64,000 nucleotides of DNA from CAJXVA01 sp963761755. Its GTDB lineage: Bacteria > Myxococcota_A > Polyangia > Nannocystales > Nannocystaceae. The notes under the pieces were generated by a model. The model was not told where the DNA came from and searched no databases. It saw only the letters and a program-made list of their open reading frames with translations. This document shows, piece after piece, positions 17,569 to 26,323 of this stretch. The position numbers and the translations under genes are program-made. The stretch is taken from the NCBI GenBank assembly GCA_963761755.1, contig CAVXIC010000007.1:744001-808000 (forward strand), given 5' to 3'. Position 1 is the stretch's first letter; every line of letters starts with the position of its first letter.

Positions 17569-18342
17569 ATGCAGATCCGCTACTTCGGCCACACGGACGT
17601 GGGCCTCGCCCGCGAGCACAACGAAGACTCGCACCTCGCCGATCCCGACCTCGGGGTCTTCGTCGTTGCCGATGGCGTCGGCGGCCGAGCCAAGGGCGAG
17701 GTCGCCTCCCAGGAGACGGTCGAGCTGATCTGGGAGTGGCTCAAGCGCAACGAGGGGCTCATTCGGGAGATTGCCGCCGGCGACGCCACCGCCCGCGTCG
17801 GTCAGCTGACCCAGCTCGTCCGGGGTGCCATCCAAAACGCCTGCTACATGATCCACAGCATGGGCGAGCTCGACCCCGAGCAGCGGGGCATGAGCACGAC
17901 GGCGTCGGTGATCCTGGTCTGCGGCAACCTGGGCATCGTTGGCCAGGTCGGTGACTCGCGCGTCTACCTCGTCCGGCAGGGCGAGGTCGCCCAGCTCACA
18001 GAAGACCACACGCTGATCAACTACCAGCTCAAGCACGGCCTCATCACGCCCGAACAGGCCCAGACCTCTCGCGCCAAGAACGTGATCACGCGCGCGGTGG
18101 GCCACAAGGACTACGTCGAGGTCGACACGCTCCCGATCCCCTTGTTCGCCGAGGACAGGATCATCCTGTGCTCCGACGGCTTCCACGGGTATGCGGAACA
18201 GCCCTCCGACATGGCGTTCTTCCGGGACATGGACATCGAGGACGCGGTGCTCGACGCGGTGCGCTTCGCCAACGACTGCGGCGGCAAGGACAACATCACC
18301 GTGCTTGCCGTCGAGCTGCAGGCCGACCTGCCCGAGTCGTAG
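17569..18342 (+). CDS. PP2C-type Ser/Thr protein phosphatase
   Basis: A 257-residue Stp1-like phosphatase that removes phosphate from Ser/Thr of proteins modified by Hanks-type kinases, which are numerous in myxobacteria. Metal-binding motifs are all present: REHNEDSH, VVADGVGGRA, GQVGDSRVYLV, LCSDGFHG and CGGKDNITVLAV. It stands alone after the pseudouridine synthase; no kinase is adjacent. The stop codon lies in the first unit of a 13-bp tandem repeat, so slippage there could change the C-terminus. Confidence 0.92.
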   Translation: MQIRYFGHTDVGLAREHNEDSHLADPDLGVFVVADGVGGRAKGEVASQETVELIWEWLKRNEGLIREIAAGDATARVGQLTQLVRGAIQNACYMIHSMGELDPEQRGMSTTASVILVCGNLGIVGQVGDSRVYLVRQGEVAQLTEDHTLINYQLKHGLITPEQAQTSRAKNVITRAVGHKDYVEVDTLPIPLFAEDRIILCSDGFHGYAEQPSDMAFFRDMDIEDAVLDAVRFANDCGGKDNITVLAVELQADLPES

Positions 18343-18395
18343 GCCCGAGTCATAGGCCCGAGTCGTCGGCCCGAGTCGTCGGCCCGAGTCGGCGA
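18331..18395. repeat. 13-bp tandem repeat over a stop codon
   Basis: Five units of CCCGAGTCGTAGG-type sequence start at 18331, 18344, 18357, 18370 and 18383. The first unit encodes the last residues (PES) and the TAG stop of the PP2C gene; the second carries TAG again, and later units have TCG in its place. Confidence 0.9.
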
Positions 18396-18466
18396 CGAAC
18401 GACGAACACCCCCGATGCGCGCAGCACCGAGGGCGTTGGTCGACGGAGAATCTCGAGCGCGGTGGC

Positions 18467-19330
18467 TCAGGCCGCTTCGAGGTACGACTCGCGCGGCGCC
18501 AGGTCGGCGAGCGTGCGGCGCAGCTTGCCCTTGACCCGCTGCTCCAGCTGACGAACCCGCTCTCTGGAGAGCCCGAGTTCCTGCCCGAGGTCCGAGAGGG
18601 TGCGCTTCTTGGTGCTCAGCAGCCGCTCCCGCACGATGACCTGCTCACGCTGGTCGAACCGGGTGAGCGCCTCGTCCACCCGCTCGCGGACCAACGAGGA
18701 GACCTCGGAGCGCGAGAGGGTCGTTTCGGCCGACGCGTCGGTCCCCTGCAGGGTCTCGAGGATCGACACGGTGCCGTCACGGTACGCCTTGGCGTCCAGC
18801 GACAGGTCGCGCCCATCGATGCGCTGCTCCATCTTGCGGATACGGTCCTCGCTGCACTGGAACGTCTCGGCCAGCTTCGCGGTGATGTTCTCGCTCGAGC
18901 CAGTGCGTGCCAGCAGCTTGGCCTTCTCGCGCTGGAGGCGGAAGAAGAGCTTGCTCTGCATCGGTCCGGTGCCGACCCCGACCAGGCTCCAGTGCTTGAG
19001 GATGTACGACAAGACGTGCGCCCGCACCCAGTAGGATGCGTAGGTCATGAACCGAAGCCCCCGCTCTGGCTCGAAGCGACGCACCGCCTGCAGCAAGCCG
19101 ATGTTGCCCTCGGCGACGAGCTCGCTGAGCTTGAACCCGTAGCCGCAGTACCCGACCGCGATCTTCACGACGAACCGCAGGTTGCACGACACGAGCAGGT
19201 CGCCCGAGGCCTTGTCACCGTCGTGGTAGGCGGTCGCGAGCGAGAGTTCGCGAGCCCGGTCGAGCTTTTCGAAGCGTTCGATCGAGGCGAGGTAGCGTTT
19301 AAAGCCGGTTTCGGAAGCGAAATTGAACAT
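18467..19330 (-). CDS. RpoH-like sigma-70 family RNA polymerase sigma factor
   Basis: A 287-residue sigma factor. Region 2 covers about residues 45-115: NLRFVVKIAVGYCGYGFKLS, EGNIGLLQAVRRFEPERGL and the promoter-melting part RFMTYASYWVRAHV. Region 4, near the C-terminus, has LSDLGQELGLSRERVRQLEQ, a clear helix-turn-helix for the -35 box. Region 1.1 is absent, as in group 3 factors; the overall look is RpoH-like, as for the SigB/SigC-type factors of Myxococcus. The ATG at 19330 follows a GAGAA ribosome site; the frame continues far upstream but has no signal of coding. The leader has a palindrome and a hairpin that may regulate it. Confidence 0.88.
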   Translation of the reverse strand: MFNFASETGFKRYLASIERFEKLDRARELSLATAYHDGDKASGDLLVSCNLRFVVKIAVGYCGYGFKLSELVAEGNIGLLQAVRRFEPERGLRFMTYASYWVRAHVLSYILKHWSLVGVGTGPMQSKLFFRLQREKAKLLARTGSSENITAKLAETFQCSEDRIRKMEQRIDGRDLSLDAKAYRDGTVSILETLQGTDASAETTLSRSEVSSLVRERVDEALTRFDQREQVIVRERLLSTKKRTLSDLGQELGLSRERVRQLEQRVKGKLRRTLADLAPRESYLEAA

Positions 19331-19438
19331 CGGGATTCTCCGTCGGGACTCGAGGACGCCGGTGAATCGGCGCTGCCTCCCCATGGGAAACCCTGCAATG
19401 AACTTATCTCCACGATGACGCGTTCTGATGACCGCGTC

Positions 19439-19456
19439 CGCAGTGCATGCACTGCG
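19439..19456. promoter_or_regulatory. Perfect 18-bp palindrome, likely operator
   Basis: CGCAGTGCA followed directly by TGCACTGCG forms a perfect dyad about 110 bp upstream of the sigma factor start. Such uninterrupted palindromes often bind dimeric repressors. The bound protein is unknown. Confidence 0.5.
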
Positions 19457-19459
19457 CCG

Positions 19460-19478
19460 AAAACCTCGTGAAGGTTTT
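19460..19478. promoter_or_regulatory. 7-bp hairpin next to the palindrome
   Basis: AAAACCT (19460-19466) pairs with AGGTTTT (19472-19478) around CGTGA. On the plus strand it ends in TTTTG, so it could act as a weak terminator or as part of the sigma factor leader. Confidence 0.4.
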
Positions 19479-19642
19479 GTTTGCTGAAGACACGTTCGCA
19501 AGCCCCCCGGCGCACTCCGTGTCGTCTGCCTCTTTGTTATGCCGAGGTCGCGGCCCGAAGGCAAGGAAGATGTACGCCGAAGCTTCATTTTGGTGAGAGA
19601 CTCTGCCACCGTGCAGGGTGTTGTGGTTGCCACGGCGTGTTG

Positions 19643-21205
19643 ATGTCCGACACCGACCCCACCGACGCCCGCGACACCGCGCCTCGCAAAGAGGCCTCGG
19701 TCGCGTTCGTTTGCGCCCTCGTCGGGCTCGCCCTCGCCGCCTCGATGATCCTCGAGACCCGCGATTTTGCGCTCGACGACGCCTGGATCCATTTGTCCTA
19801 TGCCAAGAGCCTGCGGGTGGGCGACGGTCCGTCGTACAACCCCGGCGACCTCGAGACGGGGTTCTCCAGCCCGCTGTGGGTGCTCCTGCTGTCGGTGTGG
19901 CCGATCGCGGGCAACCCGGTCATCCCCGTCAAGCTGCTCGGCGCGCTCCTGCACGCGGCGAGTAGCTGGATGGGGGCGCTGGTCACCCTCGAGCTGTGCC
20001 GGCGCCACGCCGCGCCCGAGCGCCCAGTGCCGCTCGCCTCGCTCACGCTCCTGGGCGGCGTGCTGGTCGCCTGTCAGCCCACGCTGGTGCAGGCGGCAAC
20101 GAGCGGCATGGAAGTCCCGCTGGCGGCGTTCGTGCTGCTCGCGGCGATCCGTGACGTCTTGCGCGGCCGCGCGAAGTCGGCGGCGCTGTGGGGCTTGGCC
20201 TGTCCTTGGGCGCGACCCGAGCTGCTCGGCGCGGTGGTCGTGTTCGGTACGGTCGTGGTCGCGACCCGGTGGCGCAGCCGGTCGCAGGACCCCCGCGTGC
20301 GCGCGGCGGCCTTGGCCATCGGCGGCGCGTCCACAGCGGTGGCCCTGTGGGTCGTGTACTGCCTCGCGGTCTCCGGAGCGCCTTGGCCCAACGCGCAGTA
20401 CGTCAAAGGCCTCGGAGGCGGCGTCGCAGGGCTGGCCTACCTGCGCGACGAGGTGCTGCTCTGGCAGCCGTGGCTGGTCGGCCTGACCGGGGTCGGCCTG
20501 ATCGCGCTCGCGTTGCGGGCGGACGCGCGCCGCCGAGACCCGGCGAGCTGGGCGCTGCTGAGCGCGTTCGTCGTCACGTCCGTCGCGATCGCGGTCAGCC
20601 GTCCACTGCACGCGGGGGTCTTGTTCTTCGAGTCGCGATACTTCGCCCCGCTGGCCGCGCTCCCGATCGTGGTCGTGCCCGCCGGGCTGTGCGCGATGGC
20701 ACCGAACGCCAAGCGATGGGTGCGCTGGCTCGTCGCCGCCGGCCTGCTCCCCATCGCGGGTCTCAGCGGGCTACAGATCTGGCAGCTCCGGGGCAACCTG
20801 CTCGAGCACGCCGACGACACCCGAACGCTCCACACCGACGTCGCGCAGTGGGTGGCCGCGTCGCTGCCCCCCGAGGCGATCGTCGGCGTCGAAGGGGCCG
20901 GGGCGCTGCGATTCTTCACCCCGCGCACCATGACGATCGTCGACCTCGTCGGGCTCAACGACCGGGAAGCGGCGCACGCCCACTTCGACCGCACGGCCAA
21001 ACTGTGCCTGTTCGTCCGCCGAGAACTCACCCATCTGGTGATCCCAGCCCACTGGGCGGCTCAGTTCTCCCCGCCGTTCGCGGTCCGCCCGCTGATGCGC
21101 TTCGACGACGACCGCTACACCCAGGTCCGCCCCGCGCGGCCCGCCAGCGTCGTCGTCTTCGAGATCGGCGGGGTCGCTCCCGACTGGGCAGCGCGCTGCC
21201 GGTGA
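19643..21205 (+). CDS. GT-C type membrane glycosyltransferase-like protein
   Basis: A 520-residue polytopic membrane protein with about ten transmembrane helices and a C-terminal periplasmic part. The first loop reads FALDDAWIHLSYAKSLRVG, then YNPGDLETGFSSPLWV. This DDA...Y...G...N.G pattern is the acceptor/donor loop of GT-C enzymes that use polyprenyl-phosphate sugars (family 39 and AftB-like). The paired Asp residues would be catalytic. Donor and acceptor are unknown. ATG 19643 was chosen, since the upstream frame is Cys/Arg-rich and unlike a signal. Confidence 0.72.
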   Translation: MSDTDPTDARDTAPRKEASVAFVCALVGLALAASMILETRDFALDDAWIHLSYAKSLRVGDGPSYNPGDLETGFSSPLWVLLLSVWPIAGNPVIPVKLLGALLHAASSWMGALVTLELCRRHAAPERPVPLASLTLLGGVLVACQPTLVQAATSGMEVPLAAFVLLAAIRDVLRGRAKSAALWGLACPWARPELLGAVVVFGTVVVATRWRSRSQDPRVRAAALAIGGASTAVALWVVYCLAVSGAPWPNAQYVKGLGGGVAGLAYLRDEVLLWQPWLVGLTGVGLIALALRADARRRDPASWALLSAFVVTSVAIAVSRPLHAGVLFFESRYFAPLAALPIVVVPAGLCAMAPNAKRWVRWLVAAGLLPIAGLSGLQIWQLRGNLLEHADDTRTLHTDVAQWVAASLPPEAIVGVEGAGALRFFTPRTMTIVDLVGLNDREAAHAHFDRTAKLCLFVRRELTHLVIPAHWAAQFSPPFAVRPLMRFDDDRYTQVRPARPASVVVFEIGGVAPDWAARCR

Positions 21206-21222
21206 GTTAGCGTGCGCCGGTG

Positions 21223-21723
21223 ATGAACTTCACCTACGAGCACGAGATGGAGTGCTCAGAAGAACGCTTCTGGGCGCTGTTCCTCGACCCTGAGTTCACC
21301 GCAGACATGATCGTCGGCGGGCTGGGCTTCGCGGCGTGCGACGTCGGCCCGCTCACCGATGTCGGCGACACCCAGACCCGCCCGATGAAGGTCACACCCA
21401 AGCTCGTGCTGCCCGCAGCGGTCGCCAAGGTGCTCGGAGACAGGCTCGCCTACACCGAGGCCGGGATCTGGCACCCGAAGGAGCAGCGGTGGCGCTATGA
21501 CCTGCGGCTCAGCGTGCTCTCGGACCGCATCAAGATCGGCGGAGACGTGACCACCAAGCCGCTGGGCGACGACCGATGCGTCCGGATCAGCAAGCACACC
21601 GTGGAGATCAAGATCTTCGGGATCGGGTCGCTTGCGGAGCGGGCCGCCGAGTCCAACATGCGTGATGGTTGGGACAAGTCCGCGGTCTGGACCAACCGCT
21701 GGCTCCGCGAGCACGCGCAGTAG
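21223..21723 (+). CDS. DUF2505/SRPBCC-like protein
   Basis: A 166-residue soluble protein starting MNFTYEHEMECSEERFWALF, the opening strand and helix of the SRPBCC (START/polyketide cyclase-like) fold, followed by antiparallel strands and a long C-terminal helix (ERAAESNMRDGWDKSAVWTN). It resembles DUF2505, proteins with a hydrophobic ligand cavity but unknown substrate. GTG at 21220 is an alternative start directly before the ATG. It is 17 bp after the GT-C gene and may be cotranscribed with it. Confidence 0.65.
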   Translation: MNFTYEHEMECSEERFWALFLDPEFTADMIVGGLGFAACDVGPLTDVGDTQTRPMKVTPKLVLPAAVAKVLGDRLAYTEAGIWHPKEQRWRYDLRLSVLSDRIKIGGDVTTKPLGDDRCVRISKHTVEIKIFGIGSLAERAAESNMRDGWDKSAVWTNRWLREHAQ

Positions 21724-21836
21724 CGCGACACACGCAGGTCGCAGCCCCGGCGATCGCCCCCAACCCTGACACCGTTTTGTGGAACGATAGGTGTGCAAGG
21801 CCTTGCGCACCGCAAGCAGCGCATTACCATCAACTC

Positions 21837-22604
21837 GTGGAAGTCGCTGCCAACGAAGCCCCTGTACGCCTCTCCGAAGAACCCTGGGTGCTCGTCAAGC
21901 AGACGATGGGCAGCCCACGCGAGTTCCGGCAGAAGGTTCGCAAGCTTCGCACGGCCCTGCTGGAGTACGGACGCAACGAGAGCGTGGTGCCTCGACTCCG
22001 TCGGCTCCAGCGGCTCGGCTACATCGACGAGATCCCCAGCCGGACCCAGCGCATGGTCGGCGCGATCGACATGCTGCGCTTCTTCATCGTGCCAGCGGCG
22101 GCCGACTACTACACGGGCAAGGGCATCAGCTTCAAGTTCCACACCCTGCTGCGCTTCCTCGACGACCCCGCCTCCCTCATCGATCCGACGGGGTTCAACA
22201 GCACCCGTGACGCGATCATCGGGCACGTCATGCAGGTCGTGCACGCCAACCCGCACTACGACTTCCAGCTCCTGGAGTCCTTCGAGGGCGGCCTCGAAGA
22301 GATGGAGCGGCAGATTCGAGAGGTCCTCCATGGCACGCATCCCAGGGCGGAGTCCATTCGGGCGATCGTCGAAGACCCGGGCTACCACGCCAAGTTGCTC
22401 GACCACCTGGCCGAGTACCGCAACAACCCCAACGTCAGCCCGCTGCGCCGAGAGAACATCGCAGGCCGCTTCGAGGACGTCGAGCGCACCTTCGGGACCG
22501 TCCCTTCGGCCATGCGCTACTTCGCGAAGATGCCGCGCACGGTCCGAGGCGGGCTGCGGCACTTGCTGCACGTGCGAAACTTCCCCGCCGACGTCGCCGC
22601 CTGA
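21837..22604 (+). CDS. Conserved-looking hypothetical protein
   Basis: A 255-residue soluble, largely helical protein that I do not recognise. Blocks such as KTLL-like helices, DMLRFFIVPAAADYYTGKGI and HPRAESIRAIVEDPGYHAKL have a natural globular composition, and codon use matches real genes. The start is uncertain: GTG 21837 gives VEVAANEAPV, while an ATG at 21921 would drop 28 residues. A terminator follows the gene. Confidence 0.55.
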   Translation: MEVAANEAPVRLSEEPWVLVKQTMGSPREFRQKVRKLRTALLEYGRNESVVPRLRRLQRLGYIDEIPSRTQRMVGAIDMLRFFIVPAAADYYTGKGISFKFHTLLRFLDDPASLIDPTGFNSTRDAIIGHVMQVVHANPHYDFQLLESFEGGLEEMERQIREVLHGTHPRAESIRAIVEDPGYHAKLLDHLAEYRNNPNVSPLRRENIAGRFEDVERTFGTVPSAMRYFAKMPRTVRGGLRHLLHVRNFPADVAA

Positions 22605-22627
22605 GGCACGCCAGCAGCCTGGGATGA

Positions 22628-22659
22628 AACCCGCCGCGGCTGGCCTTGGCGGGTTGTTT
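22628..22659 (+). terminator. Intrinsic terminator
   Basis: AACCCGCC (22628-22635) pairs with GGCGGGTT (22648-22655), followed by GTTT. It sits 23 bp after the hypothetical gene that ends at 22604. Confidence 0.65.
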
Positions 22660-22679
22660 CCTGTTGCTGCTAGGCTTCC

Positions 22680-24251
22680 GTGGTGCTCACGCGGGATGAC
22701 ATCCATCGCGACCTGATTCGTGATCCCGTCACCCTCGTCGAGACCCATATTTCGTGGGTGCTGCTCGCCGAGGGGGAGGTCTTCAAGATCAAGAAGCCCG
22801 TCGACATGGGATTTCTCGACTTCACGACCCTCGCGCTGCGGAAAGCCGCGTGCGAGCGCGAAGTGGTGCTCAACCGTCGGCTCGCTCCCGACGTCTACCT
22901 CGGCGTCGTGCCCCTTCGTCGCACCAGCGACGGCACGCTCACGCTCGATGAGGAGGGCGAGGTGGTCGATTGGGCGGTGCACATGCGGCGCCTCGATGAC
23001 GCCGACCGGGCGGACGTTCGCCTCGAGCGGGGCTGCCTCTGTGCGCGGGATGTTGCCCGGATCGCGCAACGCGTCGCCGCCTTCCATGCGAAGGCGCCCA
23101 TCGACGCCGCAGTGCCCTACGGCAGCCCCGAGGCGATCGGGATCAACGTGCGCGAGAACTTCTCCCAGACCGCGGACGCCCTCACGCACTACGTCTCCGC
23201 GGCCGAAGCCGCCGAGCTCGAGGCGGCCTCCGTGGACCACCTGCGTGCGCACCCCGAGGTCTTCCAGGCTCGCATCGACGCGGATCGGATCCGCGATGGT
23301 CACGGCGACCTTCGACTCGAACACGTCTACCTGCACGACGACGGATCGATCACCATCCTCGACTGCATCGAGTTCAACGACCGCTTCCGCTATGCCGACG
23401 TGGCGTCCGACCTCGCCTTCTTGGCCATGGATCTCAGCGCCCACGGTCACGTCGAGTTGGCCGAGCACCTGCTCGCCGAGTACGCGCGAGCCAGCGGCGA
23501 CTTCGACCTGTACTCCGTCGTCGACTTCTACGTTGCCTACCGGGCCTTCGTCCGGGGCAAGATCGCGTCCTTCGTGGCCGACGACGACACCGCGGACGCG
23601 AAACATCGTGATCGGGCCGAAGCATCGGCCCGCGGGTGCTTCATGCTCGCGCTCGCTTCGGGACGGCGCTCGCTCATCCCTCCGGTACTCGTTGCCGTCG
23701 GCGGCATCATCGCGAGCGGCAAGAGCACGATCAGCGACGCGCTGAGCCTGGAGTTGGGCGCACCGATCGTCGACGCGGACCGGACGCGCAAGCAGATGCT
23801 CGGCGTGCGGGAGACCCAACCCGTCCACGACGGCTCCTGGCAAGGCGCCTACGATCCCGAGTTCACCAAGGAGGTCTACGCGGAGGTCTTCCGCCGAGCC
23901 TCGGTCGTCATCGCCTCGGGCCGCCCGGTGCTGGTCGACGCGTCGTTCCGGAGCCGCGCGCTGCGACGTGCAGCCAAAGCGGTGGCGGTGGATCGCCAGG
24001 TCCCCTTTCGCTTGGTCGAGTGCCGAGTCGAGCACGCGATCGCCAAGGAGCGCCTACGCGAGCGGGCCCGGCAGGCCTCGGTGAGTGACGGGCGCCTCGA
24101 GATCTTCGACGACTTCGCGGCACGTTGGGAGGCCGTCGATGAACTTCCGCGGGACGAGCACATCGTCGTGGACACCTCTGCACCCCTCGAGTCGACCCGG
24201 GCTCGGCTCCGAGACGTCCTCGAGACCTGGCCTCGGGGCCTGCGCCGATGA
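22680..24251 (+). CDS. APH-like and P-loop kinase fusion protein
   Basis: A 523-residue two-domain protein. The N-terminal part (to about residue 320) resembles aminoglycoside phosphotransferase-like kinases, with catalytic loop DGHGDLRLEHV and metal site DCIEFNDRFRYADVASDLAF. The C-terminal part is a zeta-toxin or gluconate-kinase-like P-loop domain with Walker A VGGIIASGKST near residue 345 and a possible lid RLRERARQAS. This fusion (COG2187 plus COG0645) is widespread, but its substrate is unknown; real drug resistance should not be assumed. Two adjacent GTG codons (22680, 22683) can serve as start. Confidence 0.82.
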   Translation: MVLTRDDIHRDLIRDPVTLVETHISWVLLAEGEVFKIKKPVDMGFLDFTTLALRKAACEREVVLNRRLAPDVYLGVVPLRRTSDGTLTLDEEGEVVDWAVHMRRLDDADRADVRLERGCLCARDVARIAQRVAAFHAKAPIDAAVPYGSPEAIGINVRENFSQTADALTHYVSAAEAAELEAASVDHLRAHPEVFQARIDADRIRDGHGDLRLEHVYLHDDGSITILDCIEFNDRFRYADVASDLAFLAMDLSAHGHVELAEHLLAEYARASGDFDLYSVVDFYVAYRAFVRGKIASFVADDDTADAKHRDRAEASARGCFMLALASGRRSLIPPVLVAVGGIIASGKSTISDALSLELGAPIVDADRTRKQMLGVRETQPVHDGSWQGAYDPEFTKEVYAEVFRRASVVIASGRPVLVDASFRSRALRRAAKAVAVDRQVPFRLVECRVEHAIAKERLRERARQASVSDGRLEIFDDFAARWEAVDELPRDEHIVVDTSAPLESTRARLRDVLETWPRGLRR

Positions 24252-24333
24252 TCCCTACAGATCCTCCCAGAACCGGGCAGCTCCGCGCAGATCCTGCGCG
24301 CGGTCGGAGCGCCCCGAAGCGCACACTTCGTTC

Positions 24334-24867
24334 ATGTCCGAAGGATGCTTCGAACGTCTCATCGTGCCGGTGGAGCTGCGTGAATCCAGCGAGGCCGACA
24401 ACCCCGGCAACGCCCTGCAGATCGGGGCCGGTCGCTGGATCGCCTTGGGTCCGCTGACCATCGAAGCGCTTCAGCTCGCCGCACGCCTGGGCGCTGGCGG
24501 AAAGGTGTGTCTCGTGCACGCCACACCCGACCTGCGCGCGACCGCGATGTATGCAGGGGCCGAAGCCGCGTGGATTGCTCCGCACCAGATCGAAGACGCC
24601 GACAACGCCGCGCACGAGCAGGCGCTGCGCGTGCTCAACGGGGCCGCGAGTCGCTACTGCCCCGGACTGCAGGTCGAGTTCGCAATCAAGCCCGGTCCGC
24701 CCCTGCAGGTGATCCTCGAGACCGCACGCAACCGCGACGCCGACGCCATCGTGCTCGCCTCGAGCGGTCGCAACATCCTGCAGCGCGCGCTGCTGGGCAG
24801 CGTCGCGGACAAGGTCATTCGCGAAGCCCCCTGTCCGGTCATCGTCGTGCCCAGCCGCGACGACTAG
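24334..24867 (+). CDS. Universal stress protein family protein
   Basis: A 177-residue UspA-type protein. It opens with the strand ERLIVPVELRE and ends with ADAIVLASSGRN followed by LLGSVADKVIREAPCPVIVV, the family's nucleotide-loop signature of Gly-x(9)-Gly-Ser form. Between the first strand and first helix there is an insertion of roughly 20 residues (about 15-37), where normal UspA members have a short loop. Function is stress tolerance by an unknown mechanism. Its 3' end overlaps the convergent OmpA-type gene by 29 bp. Confidence 0.82.
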   Translation: MSEGCFERLIVPVELRESSEADNPGNALQIGAGRWIALGPLTIEALQLAARLGAGGKVCLVHATPDLRATAMYAGAEAAWIAPHQIEDADNAAHEQALRVLNGAASRYCPGLQVEFAIKPGPPLQVILETARNRDADAIVLASSGRNILQRALLGSVADKVIREAPCPVIVVPSRDD

Positions 24868-26263
24868 CGCACATCGAGCGCGAGCGACGGCGCCCCACGG
24901 CACCGAGCGCGAACAGGACGAGCAAGCCCCACGCGGGCTGTCCGTCCCCCTGGACGGAGCACCCCTTCTTGGACGCGCCGGGCTCCCCTTCGATCTCCGG
25001 CGGACCTTCGTCTCCGCCGCCGTTCTCGAAGGCTGGCGTCTCATCGCCGGTCTCACCGATGAGCCCCTCGTCCTCCGAGCCCTCCGGAAGCGCGTCCTCC
25101 ATGTCGGGGCTCTCCCCGCCCCCGCCCGAGGCCCGCTTGCGCTCCTCTCGGAAGTTCTTCCACTTCTCGGGCAGCTCCGGCAGCACGAAGCCCGCTGGCT
25201 TGGAGCGCTCGCCGATCAGCTTGGACCAGCGCCCGGGGATCTGGCCGCCCGATGCCGGCTGCTGGACGCCGAGCAGGTACAGCGCCCGGCGGTTGCGGAC
25301 CTCGTCGACGTTGTCGCCCGTCTCGACCCGCAGGCCGCGCTCGCCCATGCCCGCGTAGTGAATCTCCGCCCAAAACCCCTTGTCGCGGAAGTACTCGGCG
25401 ATCGCCTTGGCGCGGTTGTTCGAGAGCTTCTGGTTGCCCGAGGCACCCCCGACCGTGTCCGTATAGCCGACGATGTAGAGCTTGGGGGTGAGGTTGGCCC
25501 CCACCGCCTCGTTGACCTTGTCGAGGGCGACGAGCTCGTGGAACGCAACCGAGAGGGCCTCGTCGAGCTTGGCCGCTTCGTCCACCTTGACGTTGAACTT
25601 GCCGCTGTCGAAGTTGATCTCGGTGTGTGGGATCTCGACCGCCCAAGGCACGAGCTTGTACTCGGTGAACCGACCGAACTGGTCCTCGCCCCGGACCCAA
25701 ATCATGAACACCTCACCGGCGGTGTTCCATTTGATCGTGATCGTGCCCCCGGCCTCGACCCCCTCGGGGACCGTCTGGGCGTCCATGACGTCGCCCTCGG
25801 AGTCGTAGATCTTGTACTCGTAGGAGGTCAGGTCGAAGGTCGTCTCGAACTCCGCCGTGTTTCGATCGACGACATCCTCCCGGGAGCTGCGGACCTTGAA
25901 CTGGCCCAGCTTGCCTTGGGCGCCGCTTCCGGCCGCCTTGACGATCTCGAAGGCGAAGTCGGCCTCGACCCCGCCGCCCTGAAGATCCATCTGATACTTC
26001 GCGCGCCCCGAGCTCTGCTTCCAGGTGACCTTGTACTGCTGCCCGGCGGTCATCGAGCCGACCGCCTTCTTGATCGTCTTGCCGTCGCCGGAGATCACGA
26101 GCTCGACGTCGTCGATATTCTGGTTCGCCTTGACCACCAGGTAGGCCGTGCCGCTGCCGTCGGTCTGCCCCGAGTACTCGTAGGTCAACGGATCAGCGAA
26201 CGAGAGAAAGGCCGCGAGGGCGACCTGGGCAATGGTGGACACGAGCGCGGAGATCATGGGCAC
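24839..26263 (-). CDS. OmpA-family surface protein with MYXO-CTERM-like tail
   Basis: A 474-residue exported protein. A signal helix (ALVSTIAQVALAAFLSFA) is followed by a beta-rich domain and, from about residue 210, an OmpA-like peptidoglycan-binding domain: TEINFDSGKFNVKVDEAAKL, YIVGYTDTVGG, NQKLSNNRAKAIAEYFRDKG and VRNRRALYLLG. An acidic Gly/Glu-rich linker leads to a C-terminal KKGCSVQGD, hydrophobic helix WGLLVLFALGAVG and RRRSR. This Cys-helix-Arg layout is that of MYXO-CTERM sorting signals, processed by myxosortase in Myxococcus. The last ten residues are coded over the 3' end of the stress-protein gene. Confidence 0.8.
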   Translation of the reverse strand: MPMISALVSTIAQVALAAFLSFADPLTYEYSGQTDGSGTAYLVVKANQNIDDVELVISGDGKTIKKAVGSMTAGQQYKVTWKQSSGRAKYQMDLQGGGVEADFAFEIVKAAGSGAQGKLGQFKVRSSREDVVDRNTAEFETTFDLTSYEYKIYDSEGDVMDAQTVPEGVEAGGTITIKWNTAGEVFMIWVRGEDQFGRFTEYKLVPWAVEIPHTEINFDSGKFNVKVDEAAKLDEALSVAFHELVALDKVNEAVGANLTPKLYIVGYTDTVGGASGNQKLSNNRAKAIAEYFRDKGFWAEIHYAGMGERGLRVETGDNVDEVRNRRALYLLGVQQPASGGQIPGRWSKLIGERSKPAGFVLPELPEKWKNFREERKRASGGGGESPDMEDALPEGSEDEGLIGETGDETPAFENGGGDEGPPEIEGEPGASKKGCSVQGDGQPAWGLLVLFALGAVGRRRSRSMCASRRGWARR

Positions 26264-26323
26264 GGCGGGCTCGAACCGTAGCCTGCGGCCGCGCGGACGG
26301 TCAACGTGCCCGGCGTGGTGCCC

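Larger units (their letters stand above)
19331..19642. other. 312-bp divergent intergenic region
   Basis: This gap separates the sigma factor gene (leftward) from the GT-C protein gene (rightward) and is visibly less GC-rich than its surroundings. It holds an 18-bp palindrome and a small hairpin, listed separately. No convincing small gene or paired -35/-10 boxes were seen, but promoters for both genes must lie here. Confidence 0.6.

Noticed and set aside
18331..18395. CRISPR-like array
   Set aside because: Units are contiguous with no spacers and no cas genes are present.
19331..19642. Small gene in the divergent gap
   Set aside because: Short frames here have atypical composition and no ribosome site.
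22680..24251. Antibiotic-resistance phosphotransferase
   Set aside because: The APH-like fold is shared by many kinases and the P-loop fusion is a common chromosomal protein of unknown substrate.
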